Shown: in pieces, positions 30,043 to 41,160 of the stretch
Layout of the letters: each line of letters opens with the position of its first letter
How positions within the stretch are numbered: position 1 is the stretch's first letter
DNA from: Leidyana gryllorum EB-2025a
Taxonomy: Eukaryota > Apicomplexa
Reading direction: 5' to 3'
Length of the DNA: 64,000 nt
Assembly: GCA_048772705.1 (NCBI GenBank)
Contig: JBLWGC010000126.1
Coordinates: 1-64,000, forward strand
The notes under the pieces: generated by a model
The model's database searches: none
What the model saw: the letters and a program-made list of their open reading frames with translations, nothing else
What the model was told of the DNA's origin: nothing
Translations under genes and position numbers: made by a program

Positions 30043-32305
30043 CTACCACTCGGCGCTGTCAGTGCGCAGTTGGACCTTCTTAAGTGGCTCTGCAGCGGGT
30101 GCAGCGTTCTCTTTGCCGGCGACGGTCTTAGCTGCGGCCTTTGGTGTCTTAGCTTTGTTTCTGGCCAGTCGTTCAGCCTTTTCTGTCTTATCTTTCACGA
30201 TGGTGGCTAAAGTTCTGGCTATTTCGGCGGCATAGCGGAAGAACTGTTTGGGTTCCAATTTCTCTATGGTCTTATCAGTTTCGCCGTAAAACCGGGCGAC
30301 CTCTTTGAATCCCTCTTGAGCGTCTTGCAGCTTCTTCTGGAGCGACTCTATTTGTGTGTTGGCAATCTGAAGGAAACCGCCCAACGATTCTCCCACTTTC
30401 TCATCCCCATCGGCAGTGATCTTGGCCACTTGAGTTTTGGTTTTGTTGTACTCATTCACCAAGTTCTGCACACGTGTGGCGATACCATTCAGGTCAATGT
30501 TGGATGCATCCACACACGGCTGCAACTCGGGCAGCAGCATCAGCGAGTCTTTGTCGGCGTCGAACACCGTCTGCAACGAAAGTGTGTGACAAACGTTTCC
30601 ATATCCAACTCACATCCACAGCATACTGAAACACACTCCGCGCGGGTCTGGTAACAGTCTTTGTATCGAGGAATTTCTGGACACTGCCCAATCTGAAGCC
30701 TTTGGCTTCCGTTTCATTGATGGCATTTCCAATTCTGGTCAACAGATACAAGAAGTTCGGTAGTTTTTGGGCAGTCTTCAGCGCCTGGTTCGCCGCTTGG
30801 ATCTTCTCAATGGGATCCTCCAACTTATCCATTTCCGGATCAAAGTTGAGAGCGAATTTGTGAGCCTCAATTCGTTGAGCGTAGTTCTTGATGTGTCGCA
30901 CAACATCGATAAACTGCTCCGGGATATCGCATTTCGTGATATCCCCGCCGTTGTCCACATAAGTCTTCACCGCAGCCATCTCATCCGGCTTTGGTACAGA
31001 CATTAACAGCGATTCAGACACATCAACCGTCAATATCTCAGGATCCAAATCCTCCATAACGGCTGCGATGCGATTCAATGGCACTGCCTTCAAGAATTTG
31101 GCCAACTGCAAACTCAGGTTTTTGTGTCGCTGAGGATCCAACAACCGCACAGCGGCCTCCTTCTTGGGCTTCGCCTCCTTCTTGTCATCCTTCTTTGTCT
31201 CGGTACTAAAGTCTCGCTCCACGTCCTCAGGGTTCACTGGCAGATCACTTTTACCCTTCTCAAACTTGGTACCAGTTGCATCGTCAATAGGCTCCCAGGG
31301 CAGTCGTCGCAGCCTCTTCCCACCCTTCGCCCCTCCGGCTGCCTTGGACTCCTTCTTGCCACCTGCCTTCTTTGGAGGCGGTCCTTTCTTGGGTGGTGGC
31401 CCCTTCCCTCCGGGGGGGCCCTTACCACTGGGCTTAGCTGGGGCGGGCTTCTTCGCAGCCTCCTTGGCCGCGATGGCCGTCGGGGGAGCAGTCTGGGCCA
31501 CGGCTGGCGCCCCAGCCTTGCCTTCTTCCTCAGGAAACAGCATTCCGGTTTTGATCGCTCTCTTGAGCAGTGTGATCTTCTGCTCCATAGTTAAATTCGC
31601 TAACATGGCTGCACTCGGTCTCTGACTCGGTGACGCTGTATCTGTCGCATAGGCGCCCCCAAAGGAGCCCCAAGCCCCGCCCCCGCCCCCCATAGCGCCA
31701 GCCACTCCCCCGAACACATCCATTGCTCCCGCCCCCGCTGGACCAAACGCACTGAGACCAGCTGCGGGCTGAGCAAACGCGCTGCCGCCTCCACCACTCA
31801 GACCAGCGAACCCACCCAGACCGCCTCCAGCTCCGAACCCACCAAATGACTTAATGCCGCCCATGAACGCCCCCGACGTCACTGCGCCCCTCACCAGAGC
31901 AGCTTGTTGGGAGGTCGACAGGCCAGCCCCGAATCCCCCTTGACTTGCCCCTCCGCCACCGCCGCCCACTAACCCCCATAGTCCTGGACCGTGTCTAGCG
32001 ACCCACAACTCTTGATTAGCCCTCGAACTGGTGGTGAAGATGCCTCTAAAGGAACCAGCGGTACCCGGGATGTCGAGTCCAGCGGCGATCTGCATAGCGG
32101 CTGTGCTGGCATTCAGGGCTCTGGAGACTGGCGTGGGATAAATAACGCCTCCCCTGAACTCAACACCTCCTTCAGGGGCCAAGATCTTCTTCATATGCTC
32201 CGTAGGCACGAACATTGGGCCATGAACAGAGTCACTGACTCCCCAACAAATGCAGTCAAAGGGACGCATTGCGTCGATATTGATACGAGCGCTGGTTTCT
32301 GTCAT
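30043..32305 (-). CDS. Formin (FH2-domain actin nucleator)
   Basis: Two exons (intron 30571-30613), 739 aa from the ATG at 32305. Residues 1-100 form a short globular start, followed by a Gly/Ala-rich stretch. A Pro/Lys-rich FH1-like segment (GKGPPGGKGPPPKKGPP) comes next and a full FH2 domain fills the C-terminal half: KNLSLQLAKFLKAVPLNRI, EQFIDVVRHIKNYAQRIEAH, then LPNFLYLLTRIGNAINETEA with GFRLGSVQKFLDTKTV. The tail ends in a coiled coil and a basic Ala/Lys-rich segment. FH2 dimers nucleate and processively cap actin. The FH1 polyproline is weak, so profilin binding may be poor. The RPT3 start codon lies 30 nt downstream of its stop. Confidence 0.9.
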
Positions 32306-32489
32306 TGTCAGAGACGCCGAGGTGCGAGGTGCGTATGTTTGTGATCTATGATTGCTTTTGTTAGTGTGTGTGCGTATGTCTCTTGGGTCATTGCCACAAG
32401 GTTTGGAATTAGAACAACAAGATAACCAGCTAATCTTAACTTTCCTGACCTCTCTTCGATCACTACAACTGTTTCTTTCTTTCGTCAAG

Positions 32490-32738
32490 ATGAAGTTCGC
32501 CGCCGTCTTCGCTACTGTTTTCCTCGCCGTCACTGACGCTTCGGCTCTGCGCGGTATGGTCGTTGGTGGCCACCCCCGGGCTGATGAGTACACCGAAGTC
32601 GTTCCTGAAATCGTGCAGGCGGGTTCGGAATGTGTTGGTAAACCCACTTTCCCGTGCAAGGAGGAAGCCGAGAAGAACCCGATCATCGCCAAACTCGCCT
32701 TCGAGCCGGCTGCTTTCACTATGCGCGTTGCCTTCTAA
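32490..32738 (+). CDS. Small secreted protein (82 aa)
   Basis: The ATG at 32490 has the context TCAAG-ATG. The protein starts with a good signal peptide (MKFAAVFATVFLAVTDASA) and continues as a 60-residue mature chain with two Cys. No known fold recognised. Single exon. Confidence 0.65.
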   Translation: MKFAAVFATVFLAVTDASALRGMVVGGHPRADEYTEVVPEIVQAGSECVGKPTFPCKEEAEKNPIIAKLAFEPAAFTMRVAF

Positions 32739-32973
32739 GTGTATTCGTATTAGAGAAGCTCTATTTATCCGTGTGATTGTCCAAATAGTGTGACAATACT
32801 CGTTTGCTTTGTGGTGAGATGACACCTGGAAACCTTTCAACTTAAAGAGGCATTGTCAATATTTATGGTGTTGAATCGAGCCTGTCTTGACGTCTTTGGA
32901 CGCACGCTTAGGCAGCAAACGAGAGATATAGTGTTTCATGTGTGCGTGTCTGTGTGTGTGTGATCCTTCTTCT
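32739..32973. other. Spacer between convergent genes
   Basis: 235 nt with no gene; contains a short GT-rich stretch near 32938-32962. Confidence 0.5.
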
Positions 32974-34625
32974 CTACTTGGGTTTGGCATCTGCTGACGA
33001 TATGGTGCGTGTGATCCGTCGACTCAGACTCGCTCTCTTCGGGGCAGCTATTCTTGGCTTTCTATCTTTGTTTGTGACTTTCCTCGCGGGACTCCCAACT
33101 CGGGAAGCTTTGGTGGATGTGTTACTTTTGTTTGCGGCGACGAGGATTTTGGGTGCCTCAAGGAGAACGACTGAGGGGGTGTTTGGAGGCGTCAGGACAA
33201 CGCGAGGGGCTTCGTGGGCGAGACTTGCAGAGGCTGTGTGAGGAGGAACAGTCTGGTCGGTGGTTGGATGGGACTGAAGTTGAGAAGGGAACGGAGAAGG
33301 CGACGGTTCGTTGAACAAATCGTCGGCTCGTAAGATGATGGGAAAGTCGTCCGGCGGTTGAACGACAGGAGAAGCGGTAAGTTGGTCGTGGGAAGGGGCC
33401 GTCAGATCACCAGCGGCACTGAGGGCGTCGTCGAGGAAAGAAGCAGCGGACATGGCGCCGGGCGGCAGAGGGTCGCTGACATCGGCCTGAATATCAGAAG
33501 GAGTTACGGAGCGCTTGGTATGTCGGTAGACGACGTCTCTGAAGTATCGAGAACGAAGATGAACAAAGGACCTGATGAATTTCTGCATTTCAAGTGTAGG
33601 AGATGAGGATACGAGTTTGGACAGAGTCTTCGCGAGCTCGGCCTTGAGGGCTGTGGGGATATGCAGTGTCTTGTACCGGAGACATATCAACAGGAGGGTT
33701 TTGTTGATGAGAGAAGTTAGGAAATCCTCCATTAGTGGAGTGGTGGTTTTTATGTCTTCCTTGCGGAGTTTCGTCAAGGCCTCCTTTTCGCACCGAGACA
33801 AAGGGAGCTCCGGAAGACGTACTTCAGGCTGATGGCCGGGGCGTTCGTGGCTAGTGATCTCTGGAAGCAAATGCTTCAGTTTCTGCAAGTACAATGGACG
33901 TCTGAGGGTGAAGAACGAGTCTTCCTCCTCCAAAGCTTTCCATATCACACTGTCCTCCTTGGAAACAACTGATTGCTCCAATTCTAGTGGAATGGACGAC
34001 GGCTTGTCAGAGGGGGCGGCTTTTATAGACACCGGTACCGTTGAGGGAAGAACGACCGGGTCTGGCCACTTTTTTTGTTGATATGCCGTCGCGGCAATCC
34101 TCAGACGCATTGCAGAGGCTTTCACCATAGCAGCCGGTGAAGTGTCTTCCTTCACTGCTGGTATAGGTGGGTGCCGGAACATTTCGAAGCCAGGAGCCGA
34201 GGTCCCATACATGACCTCATTATCAAATACCACAGGGTTTGCCCAAGGCAAATAAGACGATCCGCATCTCCATGCTGACCATCGATTAGATTCTTCGGCC
34301 AAGGCTTGGTGACTTGGCAGAGGATTAGTAAATCCATATTGTTGGTTGAGATAATCCATTCTTGCGATTTTTTTATACTTTTTTCGTCTTTTGCAAAGCG
34401 AATTCTATCTTCATAAGACCTAACTACATGACATCCGGGGTTCGGGCAGTAACCTGAACTCCCAGTGTCACAATGGCAATTGCAATGGCGACAATGTCGC
34501 GCGTGTGTGTAGGTAAATTCACAGTCCTGACTGCCGTCCGATTTTTGAAAAGGCAGTTCCATTAGATTAGGGTTGGGGTGGAATTGAATCGGCGCAGCCC
34601 GATTCCGGCGTTGTCCTTGTACCAT
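32974..34625 (-). CDS. Hypothetical protein with Cys/His-rich N-terminus
   Basis: Two exons joined by a 23-nt intron at 34405-34427 (GTAGTTAGG to AAGATAG) give 542 aa. The join links CPNPGCH to NSLCKRRKKYKKIARMDYLN in frame, extending an ATG-initiated frame from 34625. The alternative is a shorter protein starting at 34359. Residues 40-72 form a dense Cys/His cluster (HCRHCNCHCDTGSSGYCPNPGC), probably zinc-binding. The rest is mixed, with a central helical region (RKEDIKTTTPLMEDFLTSLI) and a low-complexity basic C-terminus. Family unknown. It starts 30 nt after the stop of the membrane protein upstream. Confidence 0.65.
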
Positions 34626-34655
34626 CTGTCTGGGCTATTGTTCGGCTGGTTTACT

Positions 34656-35552
34656 TTATCCACCCTGGGGGGGTGGGATCGCTGTTTGAGCGCTCGGAAG
34701 TTCACCACCGGCCACAGGAGATGCGGACAACGGGGGCTGGTACCCTGTATTTCCCATTGGCTGACCGATAATATAGGGATGCACGGGGTTGGAGGTCATC
34801 ATAGCCACACTAGGTGGTTCAGCATTGACATGATTTGGGGGATTAGTGACAACAGATCCATCTTCTCTGATGTTAATTACATGAGCAGCAAGACCGTTTA
34901 CATTCGTGTGGTCTGGGCTTGCGAGGAAGCCTTCCCGTCTTGCCCTCTCGATATCTGCGCCGGCCATCTGGCCGTGAGGGTTGACAATGGGGTAAAGAGG
35001 GCCTTGAGCAGCTATGGCCCGTCGTAGCTGCCGGCGCTGCTTGCGCAAATGGCGTTCTACCAACACTCCGACTAGAGTGATCGCCGAATACAGTGTGCCC
35101 GCCAATACAAACAAGGCGTACGCAGTCCAGGCCCAAGCCTTAACGGTTGTCAGGGACGCGTCCCGGAAGACACCATCTCGAAAAGTCGGGTTCGTCCATA
35201 TGGAGGGTATGAAATGAGGAATGGGTCGGAAATTGTCTCGAATTCTGTGCCGAACGGCATGAGCGCTCTGGATACTGATCAGCCCCACTAACACAGGGAC
35301 ACTCAATGTGAATATGCTTTTACAGCCACTGTCGAACGCTCCTTCGATTTGTTCCACAGGGGCCATACTCATCGTAACGATGGTTGCGCCTGCTACTAAA
35401 TGCATAGTGATTTGTATAATCCCTGCCAGCACGGCTCCAGCAGCGATGAAGATTCCTCCACATCCAACCGCAGCACTCGCCGCTATGAGCGTTGCCCAGG
35501 CCAGACTCATCCTCACGAGCCCTTCGCGGCCACGCATTGTTGTGGGCAACAT
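34656..35552 (-). CDS. Multipass membrane protein, unknown
   Basis: Single exon, 298 aa. Hydrophobic segments: LAWATLIAASAAVGCGGIF, GAVLAGIIQITMHLVAGATI, IFTLSVPVLVGLISIQSA and AWTAYALFVLAGTLYSAITL. A soluble C-terminal tail of about 110 residues ends in a Pro/Ser/Gln-rich segment. Four-helix topology suggests a plasma or endomembrane protein; the family is not recognised. It is divergent from EMC2, with 29 nt between start codons. Confidence 0.7.
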   Translation of the reverse strand: MLPTTMRGREGLVRMSLAWATLIAASAAVGCGGIFIAAGAVLAGIIQITMHLVAGATIVTMSMAPVEQIEGAFDSGCKSIFTLSVPVLVGLISIQSAHAVRHRIRDNFRPIPHFIPSIWTNPTFRDGVFRDASLTTVKAWAWTAYALFVLAGTLYSAITLVGVLVERHLRKQRRQLRRAIAAQGPLYPIVNPHGQMAGADIERARREGFLASPDHTNVNGLAAHVINIREDGSVVTNPPNHVNAEPPSVAMMTSNPVHPYIIGQPMGNTGYQPPLSASPVAGGELPSAQTAIPPPQGG

Positions 35553-35581
35553 GGGGACACACTGAATAAAAATAAAAGTTA

Positions 35582-36777
35582 ATGGGGAGGATGGTGAGTG
35601 AGAGACTGAGGGACACAGTCCAAACTGCTTTTGACGCCGGAGACTATGCCAGTGTCTATCTCCAAGTCAAAAAGGCATTGACAGAGAATCGTGCAGCACT
35701 CAAGTCTGACGGTAAGTACCCCAATTCGGCGGCCCTCCTACACATAAAACGTAAATTCAGAAGATGAATTGCGGGCACTCTATATGCAATCCGCCAGCCA
35801 CTTGAACGATCAAGAGACTGTCAGACAGCAATTTCAGATCCTCGTCAATAAGTATCCCGATAGCAATCGGATCAACCGTCTCGGAGTCTATGTCGGCTCC
35901 TCACGCGGAGAGGTGAGCGTTGGAAACGTTCTCGGGGATTTACCACACTCGGCCACCCGCTCATTGCAGAAAGAGTCCTGGGAAGCTACAGTTGGATTGG
36001 CCAAGGCAGGCATCCAGAAGGATCCGGCCAGCGTCACTGATCGTCATCTGCTACTCGCTCTACTCAAACATCGCGCCAAGGACTCCAGCGAGTTCCAAGA
36101 ACTACTCGAACAGTGAGCACACACACGCTTACCGCCGCACCCAATTGTTATTCCGTGTCTCCACAGACAAATCGAGGATATGCCCACTGACACAGCCAGT
36201 TGGCGGGAACTCGGCGAGCTCTGCATACGGAAGGGACGGACTATGGAAGCTCGCCTGGTTTTCGAGGAACTCGCGTTAGTCCTGGACACAGCGAACATCT
36301 ATAATTTGATCACATTGGGTGACGTAAGTTCCGCGATTGCCGCGTGTGTCCACTCAGAAACCCCATTTCTCCCAGCTGTGCCATGCGACTGACGCCCTGA
36401 CAGCAGCCTTCAAATATTACTCGCTCGCCGTTCAGTACGACCCCTATTCCCAGCGGGCTCTGTGGGGACTCATCACCGTAAGTTCAAAACCCACTGTTGC
36501 CTGCTGTAAGACTGGCCGTTCTGCCCAACAGACCTATGCCAAGATGAAAGGTGCTTCTGAGGACCACAAAGGCAAACCCGAGGAAGCCTCTGGCGACTAC
36601 AAAAGCAAACTCGAGGAGGTTTCTGACCTCACTCGTGCAGCCTGCAAAAGACTCCAATCTATCTATGAGGGGGAATTCGCCATCGAAACTGCCTCCACCC
36701 GGGACTCGAAGAGTGCCCGACAACTCTGGCTTGAAGCTTCACAAAACTTGTGCACTGCCATTCTTAAAGATCTCTAG
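35582..36777 (+). CDS. EMC2: ER membrane protein complex subunit 2 (EMC2/TTC35)
   Basis: Six exons (introns 35712-35760, 35913-35969, 36113-36166, 36324-36375, 36478-36531) give 309 aa, close to the animal protein. TPR helices are visible: ERLRDTVQTAFDAGDYASVY; ALYMQSASHLNDQETVRQQF; the family block DTASWRELGELCIRKGRTME followed by ARLVFEELALV; and AFKYYSLAVQYDPYSQRAL. EMC2 is the cytosolic TPR scaffold of the EMC insertase for tail-anchored and multipass proteins. The stop codon TAG (36775-36777) directly abuts the stop of the convergent gene. Confidence 0.88.
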
Positions 36778-38328
36778 TCATATCGAACCTTGATCATACA
36801 TTGCCCGTGCCAGCCGTAGAAATGCACATATGTCAACAGCCGCACTGAAGTGTAGATCTGGATAAAAGTCGTCATATATCATACGACATTGATCGTGAAC
36901 ATATCCAGTATATACACACAATCGATGTTCATATTCATGCTGCTCCGTAGTCTCGGCCAAATTCAGTCCGATGACTGCCATACTCCCAATACCAGCGCCT
37001 TGGCTGGGTACTATTGTCACTCCGGCGTCCTCCAATATTTGAGTCGCCTCAGGAGTGCAACAAATATTAGACACTTCAACCAACCCTTTGATTCGAAAAC
37101 CTTTCACCAAATTCATTGCCTCCACTTCGCTGATCTCGTTCTCGTACGCACAAGCGAAAGTATAGTCAACCGGTACACATGCATCGTACACAGACCCAAG
37201 GTGCCAAGTCACCTTGCGTAGCCATCCGTCCTCTTGTATCATGTCTCGCAACGAAATATGCGCTCGCTTCAAGTCAGCAATTCTCTGCCACTCGGCAAAC
37301 TCCAGGCCGTCATTGTGCTTGACATACCCTCCTGTATCACTTAGCGTGATGACCTGAAAGCAGACGCACACGTGTGTGTCACTCACTGGGCATAGCCCGT
37401 CTCACTCACATGTGCGCCTTCAGCGATCAAATTTCTAGCTACGTGTAGTGCCACATTCCCGGATCCAGTCACCATGCACCGCTTCTTGTCGAAACTCGGC
37501 AGTCTGAAGAACCGCTTGGCGAACTCCACCACGCCCATCCCAGTAGCCCATAGCTTCCCGACAAATTCAGGGGTGGGTGTTACACGCTTGGTTTGATCCA
37601 GAGCTTCGTTGAGCGCGGCAAGTTCACGAAAGCCCACTCCCATATCGGCGACAATGTCAATCGGCGAGCTTTTGTCGATCCGCCTGCGATTAACGGGATC
37701 ACTGCCTCCCACACGCGACCTTACTTGATCAATTCTTGCATAAAAGCCTTTGCAAAGGAGTGGAGATCATAGTCAGACGCATGAGGTGCGTCGAAGTCGC
37801 TACCTGTCGCGGCTCCCCCCATGGGCATGTTCAAGAGAGCATTCCTAACAGTCTGTTGTAGACCTAGCAGCTTGATGGTAGATGCCCGGCATTCAGGGTG
37901 GAGCCTGATTGGCCCACGAGGAGGGCCCAATGTAGATGAGTACTCGCACCGCCATCCCCGATTGACTATCTGAGGAGAAATGGACATGTTAGTGGTGTAT
38001 TGAAACTCACCTCTTCGCCGAACTCATTCACCCATACGATCTCAAAGTGGGTGAACATCTCGGGATTCCGCAGCCGGCACAAGGCTGCGAGAAGGGGTGG
38101 CTGTCGGGCGATGGCAGGACGAAGATTGTTCGCCAGAGTGGCATAGGCCTGAATGAAGTCAGGAACATCAGACTGGCTGGGTGATTGTTCGATGTCGTCC
38201 AATAAAGTATTGATGTCGTTGTTTACTGGGCTGCGGGATATCTCGGAACGGAAGCGGTCCTCATTGCGTTTGCGGCGGAACCTCCTGAACCTTTCTGATT
38301 GTCTAAGACGTTGAGGTGCTGAGGGCAT
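36778..38328 (-). CDS. Glutamate dehydrogenase homologue lacking catalytic lysines
   Basis: Four exons (introns 37970-38010, 37684-37724, 37354-37409) give 470 aa, near the usual length of hexameric NAD(P)-GDH. The GDH path is clear: VNRGWRCEYSSTLGP, then LLGLQQTVRNALLNMPMGG, SDFDAPHASD, ADMGVGFREL, the Rossmann VTGSGNVALHVARNLI, and ITLSDTGGYV. The substrate and catalytic Lys positions are changed: GPYKGGLRFHP reads GPPRGPIRLHP, QTFKNAL reads QTVRNAL, and GGGKGGSDFD reads GGAATGSDFD. The Asp of the GDxGVG block is kept. It should therefore not deaminate glutamate, though nucleotide binding may persist. The basic N-terminus (RRFRRKRNEDR) could be a targeting sequence. Confidence 0.85.
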
Positions 38329-38332
38329 TCTG

Positions 38333-39079
38333 ATGAAGCTTCAAATACTTTTACTGTTCGCGATATTGGGAGGATATGCTCTGATTTGCGACCCGAGCAG
38401 CTCCACCTCTTCGGATTCCACGTTGGTGTTGCGCTTCGTGCTTTGGCCAACCGCTCATTCTACACTTCTTGATCCGGTGGACAACGGATTAGAGTGGTTC
38501 TACAAACATCTAGCTCGCAGCATACCTCGAAAGGACATCATTCAGGTGATCGATGTGATTAAGGAATCCAACACCCGCTCATGCTGGGAGCCTGCGGTCA
38601 ATGCCAAATTGGTCATGAGTGCCAGTTCGGCCGCAGAAGATTTGCAAACGGTGTGGAATGAAGCTATTGCACAAGAGTCGGGCCATTACAACAATCGGTA
38701 CGGCCTTTCGTTGCTGCACCATATCATTAGTGAAGACATATTCACTGGTTCACTTAATGTACTAATTATGATATCTGGCGATGTCGAAATTGATTGGGGC
38801 CAGTCCAATGGCGGTGAGGGAAACATGATCTACGACCCAAATTACTGCTTGCGTGAAGTTCAACCCGAACTAATACCCCCTTTGGCAGAGGAAAACGAAG
38901 TGAAAGTCATCATTGTACAGAGTGTTACGGAGATGACTCGATGGCCTGTCTACGCACTGCACCGCCCAGATCAAGGAGTCGTCGTAGTCTACACTGATAC
39001 AACGAACAAACACCTTCGGCTGGGGCACTCATTGCTCATGGGACTTCGGATGCTCTTTTGCTACCAGTCCTCTAAGTAA
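38333..39079 (+). CDS. Secreted hypothetical protein
   Basis: Single exon, 248 aa, with an N-terminal signal peptide (MKLQILLLFAILGGYALI). The mature part looks globular, with alternating beta strands (STLVLRFVLWP, VLIMISGDVEIDW, VKVIIVQSVTEM, GVVVVYTDTT) and helices, perhaps a Rossmann-like fold. No catalytic motif recognised. Its ATG is 4 nt from the ATG of the divergent GDH-like gene, so each transcript must begin inside the other gene's coding region or carry almost no leader. Confidence 0.65.
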   Translation: MKLQILLLFAILGGYALICDPSSSTSSDSTLVLRFVLWPTAHSTLLDPVDNGLEWFYKHLARSIPRKDIIQVIDVIKESNTRSCWEPAVNAKLVMSASSAAEDLQTVWNEAIAQESGHYNNRYGLSLLHHIISEDIFTGSLNVLIMISGDVEIDWGQSNGGEGNMIYDPNYCLREVQPELIPPLAEENEVKVIIVQSVTEMTRWPVYALHRPDQGVVVVYTDTTNKHLRLGHSLLMGLRMLFCYQSSK

Positions 39080-39200
39080 AAATCATAGATAGCGAGTATG
39101 AGGTGATTCAGCCAGAACCGAACTACGAGCAGCTTCCAGCACAGGCCCAGCTGAAGGGCTCACACGTAACCGGTGTGTAGTGGCGTCGCTGGGTACGCGT

Positions 39201-41160
39201 TCATGGCCTTCGGTTGGCAAAACTGCGGGTCGATAGCACATTCCCTGAGCCTATCACGGAGTTGTGGTCAATGAGGCTTTTCGGCTGATCCTTTACCAAA
39301 GCGGGACGGAATGGATGGTGTTCGGGACTCGTGGAGTCGGCCAGAGGTGGTCTCATAGGTGGATATGGCGGGGCACCTAGTGTATATCCGTATAAAAATG
39401 ACTCCAGCTCACAAAGACAGTAGTTCTTCTGTTCATCTCGTAGATCACGCTCATACGTTGCAGCCGTTTCTGCGAGATCATTTTTGAATCAGACGATTGA
39501 AGGCATTCAACTTTCCCGCAGCCGTCTCCCCAATACGGACACACACGTGCGGCAGGCACACAACTTACTTATGAAGTGTTGAAAGGCACCCAGACACTCG
39601 TCAGTCTGATCGCAAGCCAAAGTCAGAGTCAAATGAGTGGGCTTACAGATGCATCGTCATCAAAGGTGAGCGCTATGTTCCCACTGTGACGCGTTTGTAT
39701 CAAAATAGCTCGGACACAGCGATCGGGGATCGGGCCTCGGGCTTCGGCAGACATGGCATCGAAAGAATAGTCCCCAAAGAAAGCAGCTCGCTTTGGTAAT
39801 AACTGGGGTTGGACCGGAGGCATCTCGTCTCCAGCATTGGCACACACTACATCAGACCCCCACCATTCCATTATGCGACCTGTAACTCCCCTCATAGTCC
39901 AGCGGCCAATACTTGCGACTGGTAGCTGAGCAATTGAAACATCCACAATGTCGCGGAAGCTGACATGATGTTGTCGATCCCATTTATGCAATGTACATAG
40001 GAAGACACCTGCGAAGCGGGGCGTTGGATGAAAGGGTGTGAAGGCAGATACTCACCCGTTTGAGGGCAGTGTTGTAGAATGAGGTTGGTTGGGGTCTTTT
40101 GAAACAAACTGACTTGATAACACTTGAAGACACGGATTGAAGCTTCATAGACATCAACACGTGCTTGAAGTCTGGACAGCTTGTTCCCCAATTTATCCAA
40201 CTCATGTCGTTTAGCATCTATTTCTTGTTCGAGGCAAGCAATCTGGTTGTCTTGACGGTTGACTCTGGCTGTCAAATCTTTGACCCAGTTCTCCCGGCGT
40301 TCGAGCTCGTGTGCACTCTGATCGAGTTGCTGTTGGAGTTCCATCTTTTCTCGTAGAATGGCAGCAGAGATCTCCTTTTCACGCTCCCATTGAGCTCTAA
40401 CCTCCTGAAGTCGACGATTGCGATTGTCAACTTCCTGTTGAAATGCCTCTCGCTCTCGATGGAGGTAGGATTCCATCTCTTCAAGCTGAGCCTGGGTTTG
40501 TACCAGCCGTCTGGAGCGTTGCTCAACAGCCTCTCGTAGTTTAGCGATCTCAGATTGACGATTGGCTATCTCTTCAGAGTTGTTGGTGGCGGTGGCCTGT
40601 TTCGCGCCCCAGGCCTTGGAGCTCAGTCCTTCTCGGAAGAGCCCCCCAATGTCCCAACCCCCTCCACTGGAGGTGGGTTTGGTGCGCGTATTGGACGTTA
40701 CCGCAGCATCACTGGCTGCCGAGCTGTTAGCCTTCTCCAACTGGCGCTGCAGGAGGCGTATATCTTCATCTTTTTGGGCCTCAATCAACGACTTCAATTC
40801 GTAGAGTCCCTTGTACTTCTCGACTTCATCGCTTAAAGCAGCTTTCTCTGCCTCCAATTGTCGCACATCTGTGAGAGTATCTACGGGGGCGCGGGTCCAC
40901 GACCGCCAACGTTCATTGTCACTGCTTCTAGAAGGCCGGCTGTCCGGGACTGAGGCTCCGCCTCCACCGGCTCGGGTAGATTCCAGGGGGGGAGTGGTCC
41001 CTACTTGAGGTGGCTCTGTGGCCGGCGACGAACTTGGCGCTTCTATGGAATTACGCTTAGCATCATTGAGGAATGCTTCCTTATATAGTTGTGAGAAGTA
41101 TGGAAGGTCGTCATCATGCATCCTTTTTTGACTTCCCCCATACCCAAGAAATGGTCTCAT
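39201..41160 (-). CDS. Coiled-coil protein with C-terminal globular domain
   Basis: Four exons (introns 40009-40055, 39606-39646, 39470-39568) sum to 590 aa with consistent phases. The first 110 residues are low complexity. Residues from about 105 to 340 form long coiled coils (EKAALSDEVEKYKGLYELKS and EIANRQSEIAKLREAVEQRS). A globular domain follows (SFRDIVDVSIAQLPVASIGR, then TGRIMEWWGSDVVCANAGDE). The 99-nt third intron is longer than usual. The first ATG, at 41160, overlaps the stop of the upstream gene as TAATG; an alternative start is the second Met (about 41118). Family not recognised; a cytoskeletal or vesicle-tether role would be a guess. Confidence 0.7.

Noticed and set aside
39377-39559. 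Separate 60-codon minus-strand gene
   Set aside because: Most of it is the 99-nt intron and part of the last exon of the coiled-coil gene in another frame.
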